The notes beneath the pieces are model-generated. The model made no database searches. It had not been told where the DNA came from and saw only the letters and a list, made by a program, of their open reading frames with translations. The position numbers were made by a program, and so were the translations under genes. This document shows positions 22,181 through 31,111 of a stretch of DNA of 34,646 bases, piece by piece; the first letter of the stretch is position 1; each line of letters starts with the position of its first letter. This DNA is from SHZI01 sp964407855 (GTDB taxonomy: Bacteria > Pseudomonadota > Gammaproteobacteria > Steroidobacterales > GCA-2729495), in the NCBI GenBank assembly GCA_964407855.1, contig CAYOXI010000024.1, positions 1 through 34,646 of the forward strand, in the 5' to 3' direction.

Positions 22181-23266
22181 TTACTTCAGGCCCAGCCGTG
22201 CATTCGCATTCGCGAGGGAGATGTCGCACCCTGCCGCCAGGTCGGCGAGGCCCGCCGCGCGGCGCAGGCGATCTCGCACGGCTTCCCATGGCGCAGTATC
22301 GGGCGGTACTTCGAGCAGGATCAGGTCCAGGCCGCGCTCATCGAGTTCGCGCAGGCAGGCGTAGATCTCACGTGCATATGCGGCGGGATCCGCGGGGAGG
22401 GATCGCCACTCGATACGGCCGGCGCGAGGCGCCGACGTCCCATCGGCAGGGGAGCCGAGCGCGATGATGCCGACCGCGCCGAGGTCCGCCGCGGCCGCGC
22501 GTAGCACAGCATCGCGCTGCGCGACCGTTGCCACTGCGGCCTCCACCCAGCGCACGGGCGTGCGCGGCGCGTAGTGGCTGGCCAGTGAGCCGGACACGCG
22601 CGGGATGCAAGCCGCGCCCACTGTCATATCGGGCAACGCAACGTCGAGCACCGCTTCGATCTGCGCGCGAGTAACCGCCCCCGGCCGCAGAATTCGCGGA
22701 CGGGTGGCGGTCAGGTCCACGATGGTGGACTCGATGCCGACTGCGCAGGCGCCGCCGTCGAGGATCAGGTCTACATCCACGCCCAACTCGGCACGCACAT
22801 GCGCCGCGGTCGTCGGGCTTACATGGCCGAAGCGATTCGCCGACGGCGCGGCGATGCCGCCCCCGAAAGTGCGCAGCAGCGCGAGCGCCACCGGATGCGC
22901 CGGTACCCGCAGTCCGATCGTGTCCTGGCCACCCGTGACCTCGTCGAGTACGCGCATCTCGCGCTCGAGGATCAGTGTCAGTGGTCCCGGCCAGAAAGCC
23001 CTCGCCAGAAGCCATGCAGAAGGCGGCACCTCGGCGCACCACTCCACCAGCTGCTCCGCACTCGCGAGGTGGACGATCAACGGATGGTCCGCGGGCCGGC
23101 GCTTCACTGCGAAGACGCGATTGATCGCGGATCTGTTGCGCGCGTCCGCGCCGAGTCCGTACACCGTTTCCGTGGGCAGCGCTACGAGACCGCCGGCAGC
23201 CAGGACCGCTGCCGCACGCACGATCTCCTCGTGGATGTGGGCGTCGAGCCGTACTTCACTGTTCAC
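22181..23266 (-). CDS. L-threonylcarbamoyladenylate synthase, Sua5 type
   Basis: This 361-residue enzyme makes threonylcarbamoyl-AMP from threonine, bicarbonate and ATP, the first step of the t6A37 tRNA modification. The N-terminal YrdC domain has VALPTETVYGLGADARN, VKRRPADHPLIVHL, WPGPLTLIL, PSANRFGHVSPTTAAHV and GIESTIVDLTA. The remaining 130 or so residues form the Sua5 C-terminal Rossmann-like domain, starting at the linker SGSLASHYAPRTPVRW, so this is the long Sua5 form, not the short TsaC of E. coli. The start is GTG at 23266, 9 bases after the pyrC stop. Confidence 0.94.
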   Translation of the reverse strand: MNSEVRLDAHIHEEIVRAAAVLAAGGLVALPTETVYGLGADARNRSAINRVFAVKRRPADHPLIVHLASAEQLVEWCAEVPPSAWLLARAFWPGPLTLILEREMRVLDEVTGGQDTIGLRVPAHPVALALLRTFGGGIAAPSANRFGHVSPTTAAHVRAELGVDVDLILDGGACAVGIESTIVDLTATRPRILRPGAVTRAQIEAVLDVALPDMTVGAACIPRVSGSLASHYAPRTPVRWVEAAVATVAQRDAVLRAAAADLGAVGIIALGSPADGTSAPRAGRIEWRSLPADPAAYAREIYACLRELDERGLDLILLEVPPDTAPWEAVRDRLRRAAGLADLAAGCDISLANANARLGLK

Positions 23267-23275
23267 GCCGGCGAC

Positions 23276-24322
23276 TCAAGCCGCCAGCGTGAATGCGACG
23301 TCGGCACCTGCGCGGAACGGCACGAGCGAGCCAGCGCCAAAGGACAGGGTGTCGGGCACACGCCAGGCGCGCCGGTGCAGCGTGATGCGATCAGTGTTGC
23401 GCGGCAGACCGTAGAAGTCCGGGCCGTGGTGGCTGGCGAACGCCTCCAGCCGGTCCAGGTACCCCTGCGCGTCAAATGCCTCGGCATAGAGCTCGATCGC
23501 CGCGTGCGCGGTGTAGATCCCCGCACAGCCGCAGGCAGCCTCCTTGGTGTGGCGCGCGTGCGGTGCACTGTCCGTGCCGAGAAAGAATTTCGGGTTGCCG
23601 CTGGTCGCGGCACGCAGCAGCGACTGTCGATGGACTTCCCGCTTCAATACCGGCAGGCAGTAGTGATGAGGCCGGATCCCGTCCGCGAACAAGCTGTTGC
23701 GACTGAGCAGGAGATGATGCGCCGTGATCGTCGCTGCCACGCGCGCTGAGGCGCGTTCGACAAACTCGACGGCCTCGCTCGTGGTGATGTGCTCAAGGAC
23801 GATGCGCAGGTTCGGGAAGGCGCTCACTGTCGGCGCGAGGTGTTCGGCAACGAAGACATGCTCGCGATCGAAGATGTCGACCGCGGGGTCCGTGACTTCA
23901 CCGTGCATCAGCAGGGGCAGATCGTGCGCCTGCATGGCGGCGAGTGCGTCCTGGCAGCGTGAGAGGTCGCGTGCGCCCGCGTCGGAGTGGGTGGTGGCGC
24001 CCGCGGGGTAGTACTTGACCGCGTGCACGAAACCGCTGGCCTTGGCCGCCGTGATGTCGGCCGGCGAGGTCATCTCCGTGAGGTACAGCGTCATCAGCGG
24101 CTCGAAGCGCGCACCGGGCGGCAGGGCCGCCAGGATGCGCTCGCGATAGGCGCCGGCGCGCGCGACCGTGGTCACGGGCGGCACCAGATTCGGCATGACG
24201 ATCGCACGGGCGAACTGGCGCACCGTGTCGGGCAGCACCGCCGCAAGCGCGGCGCCGTCCCGCAGGTGCAGGTGCCAATCGTCTGGTCGGGTGATCGTCA
24301 GGTGGTCTTGTTTCGGCTCCAC
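23276..24322 (-). CDS. pyrC: Dihydroorotase, class II (homodimeric)
   Basis: This 348-residue zinc enzyme interconverts carbamoyl-aspartate and dihydroorotate in pyrimidine synthesis. Zinc and catalytic residues are visible: H17 and H19 (DWHLHLRDG), the lysine to be carboxylated K103 (VKYYPAGATTHSD), and the LMHGEV, LEHITT and LGTDSAPH motifs. Length and order match E. coli PyrC. It starts with GTG at 24322 (MEPKQDHLTITRPDDW). The gene is the first of a two-gene unit with the Sua5-type gene. Confidence 0.96.
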   Translation of the reverse strand: MEPKQDHLTITRPDDWHLHLRDGAALAAVLPDTVRQFARAIVMPNLVPPVTTVARAGAYRERILAALPPGARFEPLMTLYLTEMTSPADITAAKASGFVHAVKYYPAGATTHSDAGARDLSRCQDALAAMQAHDLPLLMHGEVTDPAVDIFDREHVFVAEHLAPTVSAFPNLRIVLEHITTSEAVEFVERASARVAATITAHHLLLSRNSLFADGIRPHHYCLPVLKREVHRQSLLRAATSGNPKFFLGTDSAPHARHTKEAACGCAGIYTAHAAIELYAEAFDAQGYLDRLEAFASHHGPDFYGLPRNTDRITLHRRAWRVPDTLSFGAGSLVPFRAGADVAFTLAA

Positions 24323-24513
24323 CGACGCATCTCACTATGGCCAGGAAGAAGCAGGGCTTTGCGGCGATGCGCAGTGTAGCGCACGGGAGCGAACGGCGGC
24401 ACGTCCGGACCGGGGGCCGACGCCGATGGTCGCCAGCCGGGCCCCACGACCAGGGAACGGGACGCGAGGCTTCGGTCGATCACCCTTGGATCACCTCAGC
24501 GCACCAGTCCCCC

Positions 24514-25764
24514 CTAGGCGGTCAGGCCCGACGAGGGCTGGGCGATGCTGTTGCCCCAGGTCATTGCGGCAACCTGGATGGCCGGGAGTTCAGCGAGGGT
24601 ACAGGGCTTTCCGCCGGTGAGGCAGACAGCAACTGCATCGTGGTCGTTCTGCTCCAGTGCCTCGACGATTTTCAAGAGACCGCCGAGTCGTCCGCTGCGG
24701 GCGAGCAATGCCTCCCGGACGTCGTCCGCCAGATTCAGCTGGGCTACCACTTCCCTCATGGGCGTCCCGAGCAGCGTATCCACCAGGGACAGGATGCCGG
24801 TCATGAACGCGCGGTCCCGGTAATCCGGGTCGAAGGACTCCCGTTCGGAGAGCAGCTCCATCAGCTTGCCCCGGGTCACCGCCATGGTCAGGAGTGGACT
24901 CGGAAAATCGCCCGTGCTGTGGTGCGCAAACAGCAGCACCTGCAGCCACCGCTGGAGCTGCTTCGCGCCCAGGACGACGAGTGCATGGGACAGAGACTGG
25001 ATCTTGCGCTTCAGGCCCATGCCCACCGAATTCACGAGCCGCATCAGCTTGTAGCTGAGCTCCGGAGACTGTTTGAAAGTCGCCTCGATGGCGGCCGGAT
25101 CCGCATCCGTGAGCGCCTGCTGAAGCAGGTACATCAGCACGCGCTTCGACGGGTCTGCGCGCCGGCCCTCCAGGATCACGGGTCGCGCGAAGTAGTAGCC
25201 CTGGAAGAGATCGAATCCCAGATCGCGGCACCAGTTGGCCTGCTCCAGGCTGTCGACCTTCTCGGCGAGCAGCTTGACGCCGGCCCGGCGCGCGATCGCC
25301 ACCAGGCCCGGGACATCCTCCGGTGGCGTTGCCGGAATGTCGACCTTCACAACCTCGATCAGGTGAAGCAGCGATTCCTGGGCGGCGCCCAACTGCACGA
25401 TGTCGTCGAGGGCGAACCGGAAACCAGCGGCACTGAGCGCTTCGCAGCGGTCGACGATGTCCTGGTTGATGTCGATCGTCTCCAGCAATTCGACCACCGT
25501 CCTGTCCGGTGGCAACAGCTCCACCACCTCTGACATGAGCAGCTCCGCGTCGAAGTTGATGAAGCCGCGGCAGTCGCCCAGCACGGCATCTATACCGAGC
25601 TCGTTGCAGGCGAGGGCTATGACGCTGGACGTGGCCATGCGGTCATCCTGCACATCGGCCCCCTCCCGCCGACCTGCCCGGAAGAGCAGTTCGTAGGCCA
25701 CAGTGTTCTGGCTGCGGTCGAGGATAGGCTGACGGCCCAGGAGGAATGTTGGAGTGGATTGCAT
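24514..25764 (-). CDS. EAL-HDOD (YuxH-type) signalling protein, EAL domain degenerate
   Basis: This 416-residue cytoplasmic protein has an N-terminal EAL-like domain (FLLGRQPILDRSQNTVAYEL, FRFALDDIV, LLAEKVDSLEQ) and a C-terminal HDOD domain (about residues 200-390; LSYKLMRLVNSVGMGLKRKI, LGAKQLQRWLQVLLFA). The EAL motif reads YELLF, and the LAEGVE loop is LAEKVD, so phosphodiesterase activity is probably lost, as is usual in this family. HDOD proteins often act as adaptors in motility or stress signalling. The start chosen is the ATG at 25764 (MQSTPTFLLGRQ); the frame is open slightly upstream. It stands 105 bases downstream of the large protease. Confidence 0.9.
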   Translation of the reverse strand: MQSTPTFLLGRQPILDRSQNTVAYELLFRAGRREGADVQDDRMATSSVIALACNELGIDAVLGDCRGFINFDAELLMSEVVELLPPDRTVVELLETIDINQDIVDRCEALSAAGFRFALDDIVQLGAAQESLLHLIEVVKVDIPATPPEDVPGLVAIARRAGVKLLAEKVDSLEQANWCRDLGFDLFQGYYFARPVILEGRRADPSKRVLMYLLQQALTDADPAAIEATFKQSPELSYKLMRLVNSVGMGLKRKIQSLSHALVVLGAKQLQRWLQVLLFAHHSTGDFPSPLLTMAVTRGKLMELLSERESFDPDYRDRAFMTGILSLVDTLLGTPMREVVAQLNLADDVREALLARSGRLGGLLKIVEALEQNDHDAVAVCLTGGKPCTLAELPAIQVAAMTWGNSIAQPSSGLTA

Positions 25765-25869
25765 GCCTGGGCATTGTCTCCGTGCGGTACGGGCTTGCGC
25801 AGCGAGGTAGCGCACAGTCCGGTCGTCGGCAGGTGCGGGGGACGTCGCACGCGGCCCGGACGAGCTGGT

Positions 25870-28692
25870 TTACTGCAGCGAACTCCGCCGCCACGCACCG
25901 TCGCGCCAGCTCACTTCCCAGGCGGGCCAGTAGGTGTCATCCAGCTTGAGGGTCAGCACCTCCAGCTGGTTGTTCCAGGTGACGGTGGTCAGGCGCACCG
26001 ACTCGCGGTGGGCCTTTTCCCGGACGATGTCGAGGAAGGTATCCAGGTCGGCCACCGGCGTGTCGTCCACCTGGGTGATGCGCCGCCCGGCGAAGAGTCC
26101 GTAGCGGGACGCGGGGGAACCAAAAGCGAAGTACGCCACGTAGACGCCGAAGGGCTCCACGCCCCGCTGGGCCGCCATGTCCCGATAAGGCTCCTGCAGC
26201 AGCGCGCCGGCCCACATCACCACCCGGCCCACGCCCTGGCCATCCAGTACCACCGTGGGCACGGTCAGCTGCCGCACCGTTCCATCCCGCAGGATGTCCA
26301 GCGTGACTGCCGGCTTCTGTACCCGCCGTTCCACCTCCCGGAAGCGCGTCACCGGCTCCCCGTCAATGGCCAGCAGCAGGTCACCCGGCTCCAGCAGGGT
26401 TGCCGCCGGCGTCCCCGCCACGGTGCGCGCGACGCTCAGCACCTGACGGCGCTCGGGATCGTGATCGCCGATGCGCCGGGCCCAGTCCGGCGGCAGTCCC
26501 AGGCGGTTGGCGGCCACCAGTGCCAGCTGGCTCCACTCCACTTCCAGGGAATGCAGTTTGCGGCCGGTCGCGGCCAGCTCCACCAGTTCCTGCACGTAGT
26601 CCACCGGCATGCCGCGGTTTTCCTGGCGCAGATCGCCACTGCCCTGCCAGGCAAAGCTCGACCACAGGGCCACCACGTCGCCGCGGCGATCCACGATCAC
26701 GCCGTCCACGTCCCGGGGGCCGTTTACCAGCGACAGCGTCTCCAGGTTCGCCTGCCGGAAGCGGATCGTGCGGGACAGCGGAAAGCCCACCGGCTCCAGC
26801 GACCCCAGCGCCACGGCCTGCGACACCAGCTTCTCGCCCTTGCGCAGCCCGATCACCCAGAGGTCGTCGCCGGGATCCGGCAGCCGGGTACTGAGGCGCG
26901 CCGCAACCACGGGCGTGTCACCGATCAGTGCCGGATCGTAGGCGATCAGCGTCAGGTTATGCAGCGGGTGCACATAGGCGACCCGGGCCGGAATCTCCAG
27001 CGAATTGCCGAAGGTCAGGCGCACATCCCCCACCGCCTCGGGAATCGTGTTGCGGTCCACCACCACGTAGCCGCGCCTGGCATCCACCACCAGCCCGGTG
27101 CCGTAGTAGCGCTGCTCGGACACGCCCGAGATCGTGTATGGCATCTCGAAGTTCACCAGCACCAGCGACGGCGCGATGCGGCGCAGGCGGGGATCAGTAT
27201 GGGTGACGAAACGCGCCGTGCCGCCCTCCGGTGGTGCCTTCTCCGGCCCGCCAGCCAGCGCCCGGCAGGGCCACTCGCCCACGCTGTCGTCACGCTGGCA
27301 ACGCACCGCCGGGAACCAGCGCCGGTCCATGCGCACCACGCGCACGCGGCTTGAGCCGGGTTCGTCACTGGTCACGAAGCGCACCGCGAAGCGCTGCTGG
27401 TCGGCCTTGGTGGCCAGCACCCGCTCCAGGTCGTCGAGGGTGCGCACCGGCTCGCCCTCGATGGCGATGATCACGCTGCCCCGCGGGATGTCTGCACCCG
27501 ACAGCGAAAAACCGGGATTGGCCACGAACACGCCCTCGGCTGGTCGATTGAAGTGGCGGGCCTGCTGATAGGACAGGTTATTGAGCACCGCATCCCCGAA
27601 CTCGAGGAATTCGTCCGGATTGAGTCCATCGAGGTTCTGCACCTCGACCTTGAAGGAGAGGGACTGTCCGCCCCGCTCCACGACGACTTCGATGGCCTTC
27701 CCCACCGCGTCGTCCAGGATCGCGGCCAGCGGCACGAACTCGGCGATGTAGTCGCTGCTGACGCGCACCAGGATGTCGCCCACCTGCAGGCTGCCGTCAC
27801 CACTGGTGCCAGGCAGCACCTCGTTGACCACGAGCATGCCGATACCGTCACTGAAGCGGCCACGCACCGCGGCTTCGGTCGCGTCCTGAAGACCCAGCCG
27901 GCGCAGCTCGTCGAAGGCGGTGTAGCGGAAGATCACGCCCAGCGTCCCGCGACTCACGGGTTGTCCGTCCTGGATCAGGCGAAGCGCCCGGGCCACCCGG
28001 TCGAGCGGCAGATAGAAGCTGGAGGCCGCCTGGCTGCTGCCGCCCGCATTCAGCGCCACGGCCCGGCCCTGGATGTCGATCACCGGTGAACCGGACGAGC
28101 CCCCGGAGGTGCTGGAGGCCGCCTGGATGTAGAAGGTATTGAAATCATTATATTTTCCACGACCGTAGTCAGGTGCTTCCCGGCGCAGCCGGGCCAGCGT
28201 GCCGGACAGGATCGAGAGCTGCTCACCCGCATCGTTGCCGACCACGCGGATCTCGCGGCCGATCTCCGCACCCGCCGGATGCAGCGCCAGCGCTTTGGGC
28301 CGGATGTACTTCAACGCCTTCGGGTCATAGCGATAGAAGCCAAAATCGTGGACGGGGTCCCGGTAGACGGGCGTGAGTTCCACCTCCTCCTGGTTCAGGA
28401 ACAGGCCCTGTGCCCGCACCGGGCCGGCCGTGACGACATGCCGGTTGGTGAGTAGCAGGCCGCGCTCGGCATCCACAACAAAGCCCGTTGCCTGGCTCGA
28501 CTCGTTCCACTCCGTATCGAAGGCCCGGGTAGCGTCCACCTGGATTGAGACGATGGAAGGCGCAATGCGCTCCAGCGTTCGGCGCCAGGCAGCGGGTTCA
28601 ACACCGTCTGCCGCCAGGCCGGCCGTCGGAGGAAACAGCCCGCCGAGGAGAACTACAAGCCCCGCGAGGCGGGCGCTAGAGCTCGAGCGCAT
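25870..28692 (-). CDS. Double-HtrA serine protease, Nma111-like: active first half, dead second half
   Basis: This 940-residue protein begins with a signal peptide (GLVVLLGGLFPPTAGLA) and would act in the periplasm. The first trypsin-like domain (about 45-235) has the full triad: H85 (LLTNRHVV), D116 (VHDFGF) and S200 (SGGSSGSPV). PDZ-like domains follow (about 245-355 and 385-465). A second protease-like domain (about 505-715) has lost the triad: DRNTIP replaces the His motif, HPLHNLTL has Asn for Asp, and the Ser site reads NGPRDVDG. Two more PDZ-like parts end the protein. This layout, plus stretches such as YRDPVHDFGF, RVVGNDAGEQLSI and YNDFNT, match yeast Nma111. The start at 28692 overlaps the kinase stop by 17 bases. 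Expected role: protein quality control. Confidence 0.88.
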   Translation of the reverse strand: MRSSSSARLAGLVVLLGGLFPPTAGLAADGVEPAAWRRTLERIAPSIVSIQVDATRAFDTEWNESSQATGFVVDAERGLLLTNRHVVTAGPVRAQGLFLNQEEVELTPVYRDPVHDFGFYRYDPKALKYIRPKALALHPAGAEIGREIRVVGNDAGEQLSILSGTLARLRREAPDYGRGKYNDFNTFYIQAASSTSGGSSGSPVIDIQGRAVALNAGGSSQAASSFYLPLDRVARALRLIQDGQPVSRGTLGVIFRYTAFDELRRLGLQDATEAAVRGRFSDGIGMLVVNEVLPGTSGDGSLQVGDILVRVSSDYIAEFVPLAAILDDAVGKAIEVVVERGGQSLSFKVEVQNLDGLNPDEFLEFGDAVLNNLSYQQARHFNRPAEGVFVANPGFSLSGADIPRGSVIIAIEGEPVRTLDDLERVLATKADQQRFAVRFVTSDEPGSSRVRVVRMDRRWFPAVRCQRDDSVGEWPCRALAGGPEKAPPEGGTARFVTHTDPRLRRIAPSLVLVNFEMPYTISGVSEQRYYGTGLVVDARRGYVVVDRNTIPEAVGDVRLTFGNSLEIPARVAYVHPLHNLTLIAYDPALIGDTPVVAARLSTRLPDPGDDLWVIGLRKGEKLVSQAVALGSLEPVGFPLSRTIRFRQANLETLSLVNGPRDVDGVIVDRRGDVVALWSSFAWQGSGDLRQENRGMPVDYVQELVELAATGRKLHSLEVEWSQLALVAANRLGLPPDWARRIGDHDPERRQVLSVARTVAGTPAATLLEPGDLLLAIDGEPVTRFREVERRVQKPAVTLDILRDGTVRQLTVPTVVLDGQGVGRVVMWAGALLQEPYRDMAAQRGVEPFGVYVAYFAFGSPASRYGLFAGRRITQVDDTPVADLDTFLDIVREKAHRESVRLTTVTWNNQLEVLTLKLDDTYWPAWEVSWRDGAWRRSSLQ

Positions 28693-29614
28693 GCCCGAAC
28701 GCCACGCGATAGTCCCGCACCAGGGAGGCCGTTGTGAAGCGATGATTCTGCGTGCCCCGGTTGGCAATCTTCAGCGCCCCCAGCAGCGACGCGAGCCGGC
28801 CGGTTTCGGCCCAGGGCAAACCGCGGGTGATGCCATGGAGCAGACCGGCCCGATAGGCATCGCCACAGCCGGTGGGATCGAGGATGGCAGCCGGCTTCAC
28901 GGCGGGGATCTCGTGACGCTCCCCCGCCGCATGGATCACGGATCCCTGCCCGCCCCGGGTGATGATCAGGGCCCGCACCCGGCTGGCAAGTTCCGGCTCG
29001 GTCCAGCCGGTGCGCTCCATCAGGAGCTTGCCCTCGTAGTCGTTGACCGACACCCAGGAGGCGAGCTCGACGAAGCGCCGCAATTCCTCGCCATCAAACA
29101 TGGGCAGGCCCTGGCCCGGATCGAAGACGAAGGGAATCTCCGCCGCGTAAAACTGCTCCGCATGCTCCAGCATGCCCTGGCGTCCATCCGGAGAAATGAT
29201 GCCGATGCGGACGCCGTCGTCGGCGGGCACCCGGTTGCGATGGGCCTCGTTCATCGCGCCCGGATGAAAGGCGGTGATCTGATTGTCGTCGAGGTCGGTC
29301 GTGATGTAGGCCTGGGCCGTCAGCAGCTCCGGGATCTCCCGCACGTGGCGAAGATCAAGACCAAGGGCCGTGAGACGGCTGCGGTAGGCGCCGAAGTCAC
29401 TGCCCACCGTCGCCATGATCCGGGGCGAGCCGCCGAGCAGCTGCAGGTTGTAGGCGATGTTGCCGGCGCAGCCACCGCACTCCCGGCGCAGCTCCGGCAC
29501 CAGGAACGAGACGTTCAGGATGTGGATCTGGTCCGGAAGGATGTGCTCCTGGAAGCGGCCCTGGAACACCATGATGTTGTCGTAGGCCATCGAGCCGCAG
29601 ATCAGTGCAGACAA
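28676..29614 (-). CDS. PfkB-family carbohydrate/nucleoside kinase
   Basis: This 312-residue ribokinase-fold kinase phosphorylates a sugar or nucleoside with ATP; related proteins are often annotated as adenosine kinase. Motifs are ECGGCAGNIAYNLQLLGG (substrate-binding) and LDPTGCGDAYRAG, with catalytic Asp252. The start is TTG at 29614, directly after the gcvPB stop (TGATTG); an AGGGAG precedes it and the protein then begins MSALICGSMAYDN as in relatives, so no closer ATG is needed. The end overlaps the protease start by 17 bases. Position between glycine cleavage genes and protease is consistent with one transcript, but no metabolic link is known. Confidence 0.85.
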   Translation of the reverse strand: MSALICGSMAYDNIMVFQGRFQEHILPDQIHILNVSFLVPELRRECGGCAGNIAYNLQLLGGSPRIMATVGSDFGAYRSRLTALGLDLRHVREIPELLTAQAYITTDLDDNQITAFHPGAMNEAHRNRVPADDGVRIGIISPDGRQGMLEHAEQFYAAEIPFVFDPGQGLPMFDGEELRRFVELASWVSVNDYEGKLLMERTGWTEPELASRVRALIITRGGQGSVIHAAGERHEIPAVKPAAILDPTGCGDAYRAGLLHGITRGLPWAETGRLASLLGALKIANRGTQNHRFTTASLVRDYRVAFGHALEL

Positions 29615-31111
29615 TCAACCACTCCCTGGATCAGGTGATGCAGGCTGGGAACTGGCCCGGCTCTGCCAGGTGAGGTCCAGCTGCTTCGCCGCCCGCACGT
29701 CGTCCAGGCGGCGGACCGGCATGGTGAGCGGAGCCCGCTTGACCTCGGCCGCGTCCCGGAAGGCGAGGTCCCGGATGTCGATCAGCGCCTGGGCAAAGGC
29801 ATCCAGCTCCTGCCTGGCCTCCGTTTCGGTGGGCTCGATCAGCAGGCACTCGGGGACCAGCAGCGGGAAGTAGGTGGTCGGTGCATGGAAGCCACGGTCG
29901 AGCAGCGCCTTGGCAAAGTCCATCGCGGTGACGCCGGTGTCCCGGGCGATGTCCTTCAGCGAGATGATGAACTCGTGGCTGGCCCGGCGCTCCGGAAAAG
30001 CAACCGTGAAGCCGGTGGCGGCCAGGCGCGTCATCAGGTAGTTGGCATTGAGCGTGGCGAAGCCGGAGACCCGGCGCATGCCCTCGGCCCCCAGCAGCCG
30101 CATGTACACGTAGGCGCGCAGCAGGATGCCCGTGTTCCCCATGAAGCCGGACAGCCGCCCGATGCTGTGGGGACGATCTTCCTCGGCCAGCCACACGAAG
30201 TGCGCGTCCCGGCGGCCAACGATGGGTATGGGCAGGAACGGCTCCAGATGCGGCTGCACCGCGACGATGCCGGCACCCGGACCGCCACCGCCATGGGGCG
30301 TCGAGAAGGTCTTGTGCAGGTTGATGTGCACCACGTCGAAACCCATGGTGGCCGGCAGTGCCCGGCCCAGGATCGCGTTGAGGTTGGCACCGTCGTAGTA
30401 GAGCAGCCCCCCCGCGCCGTGCACCACCTCGGCGATTTCGGCAATCCGGCGCTCGAACACCCCGAGGGTGGAGGGATTGGTAAGCATGATGCCGGCGGTG
30501 CGGGGGCCCACCACCCGGCGCAGCGCCTCCACGTCCACGTCGCCGGCCGCATCGGTGGGGATCTCGACGACCTCGCAGCCGCACATCGTGGCGGTGGCCG
30601 GATTGGTCCCGTGGGCCGCGTCCGGCACGATGATCTGGGTACGGTCCTTGTCGCCCCGGGCAGCGTGGTAGGCCCGGATCATCGCGACGCCGGCAAACTC
30701 CCCCTGGGCACCGGCCATGGGCGTTAGGGACACGCCGCTCATCCCGGTCACGGCCTTCAGCATCTCCTGCAGCTCGAAGAGGCACGCGAGCAACCCCTGC
30801 GCATGCTCCGCCGGTTCCAGCGGATGCCGGTCGAGGAAGCCAGGCAGCATGGCGAGCTTGTTCGCCGCCCGCGGGTTGTACTTCATCGTGCAGGAACCCA
30901 GCGGATAGAAGTGGGTGTCGATGGAGAAGTTCAACTGGGACAGCCGGGTGTAGTGGCGGACGACCTGCAGTTCAGAGACTTCCGGCATCACCGGTGGCGT
31001 CTGGCGCAGCAGGGCTGCGGGCAGGTCGTCGACGGCGTGGCCAGTGGCGGGCGCCTGCGAGGGCGCACGACGGCCGGGCCGCGACTGGTCGAAGATCAGT
31101 GGCTCGCGCAT
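29615..31111 (-). CDS. gcvPB: Glycine dehydrogenase (decarboxylating) subunit 2
   Basis: This 498-residue protein is the C-terminal half of the split P-protein. With GcvPA it decarboxylates glycine and passes the aminomethyl group to lipoyl-GcvH. The pyridoxal-phosphate lysine is Lys267 in INLHKTFSTPHGGGGPG, and the family stretches LGSCTMKYNPR and MAGAQGEFAG are present. Its C-terminal tail after about residue 470 is low in similarity (Arg/Ser/Pro-rich). The ATG at 31111 overlaps the gcvPA stop by one base (TGATG). A longer open frame left of this start is only the antiparallel-free extension through gcvPA and not the gene start. Confidence 0.96.
   Translation of the reverse strand: MREPLIFDQSRPGRRAPSQAPATGHAVDDLPAALLRQTPPVMPEVSELQVVRHYTRLSQLNFSIDTHFYPLGSCTMKYNPRAANKLAMLPGFLDRHPLEPAEHAQGLLACLFELQEMLKAVTGMSGVSLTPMAGAQGEFAGVAMIRAYHAARGDKDRTQIIVPDAAHGTNPATATMCGCEVVEIPTDAAGDVDVEALRRVVGPRTAGIMLTNPSTLGVFERRIAEIAEVVHGAGGLLYYDGANLNAILGRALPATMGFDVVHINLHKTFSTPHGGGGPGAGIVAVQPHLEPFLPIPIVGRRDAHFVWLAEEDRPHSIGRLSGFMGNTGILLRAYVYMRLLGAEGMRRVSGFATLNANYLMTRLAATGFTVAFPERRASHEFIISLKDIARDTGVTAMDFAKALLDRGFHAPTTYFPLLVPECLLIEPTETEARQELDAFAQALIDIRDLAFRDAAEVKRAPLTMPVRRLDDVRAAKQLDLTWQSRASSQPASPDPGSG

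Noticed and set aside
22181..24322. pyrC and sua5 as a horizontally acquired block
   Set aside because: By eye CCGG words look slightly rarer than in the neighbours, but the difference is small and both are housekeeping genes; not enough to claim transfer without a computed composition test.
25759..27354. Long + strand open frame opposite the protease gene
   Set aside because: Low-complexity Gln/His/Arg-rich translation antisense to a well supported coding region.
28147..28152. Perfect TATAAT (- strand) inside the protease gene as an internal promoter
   Set aside because: No -35-like hexamer at 16-18 bases upstream; it is explained by the Lys-Tyr-Asn-Asp codons of a conserved motif.
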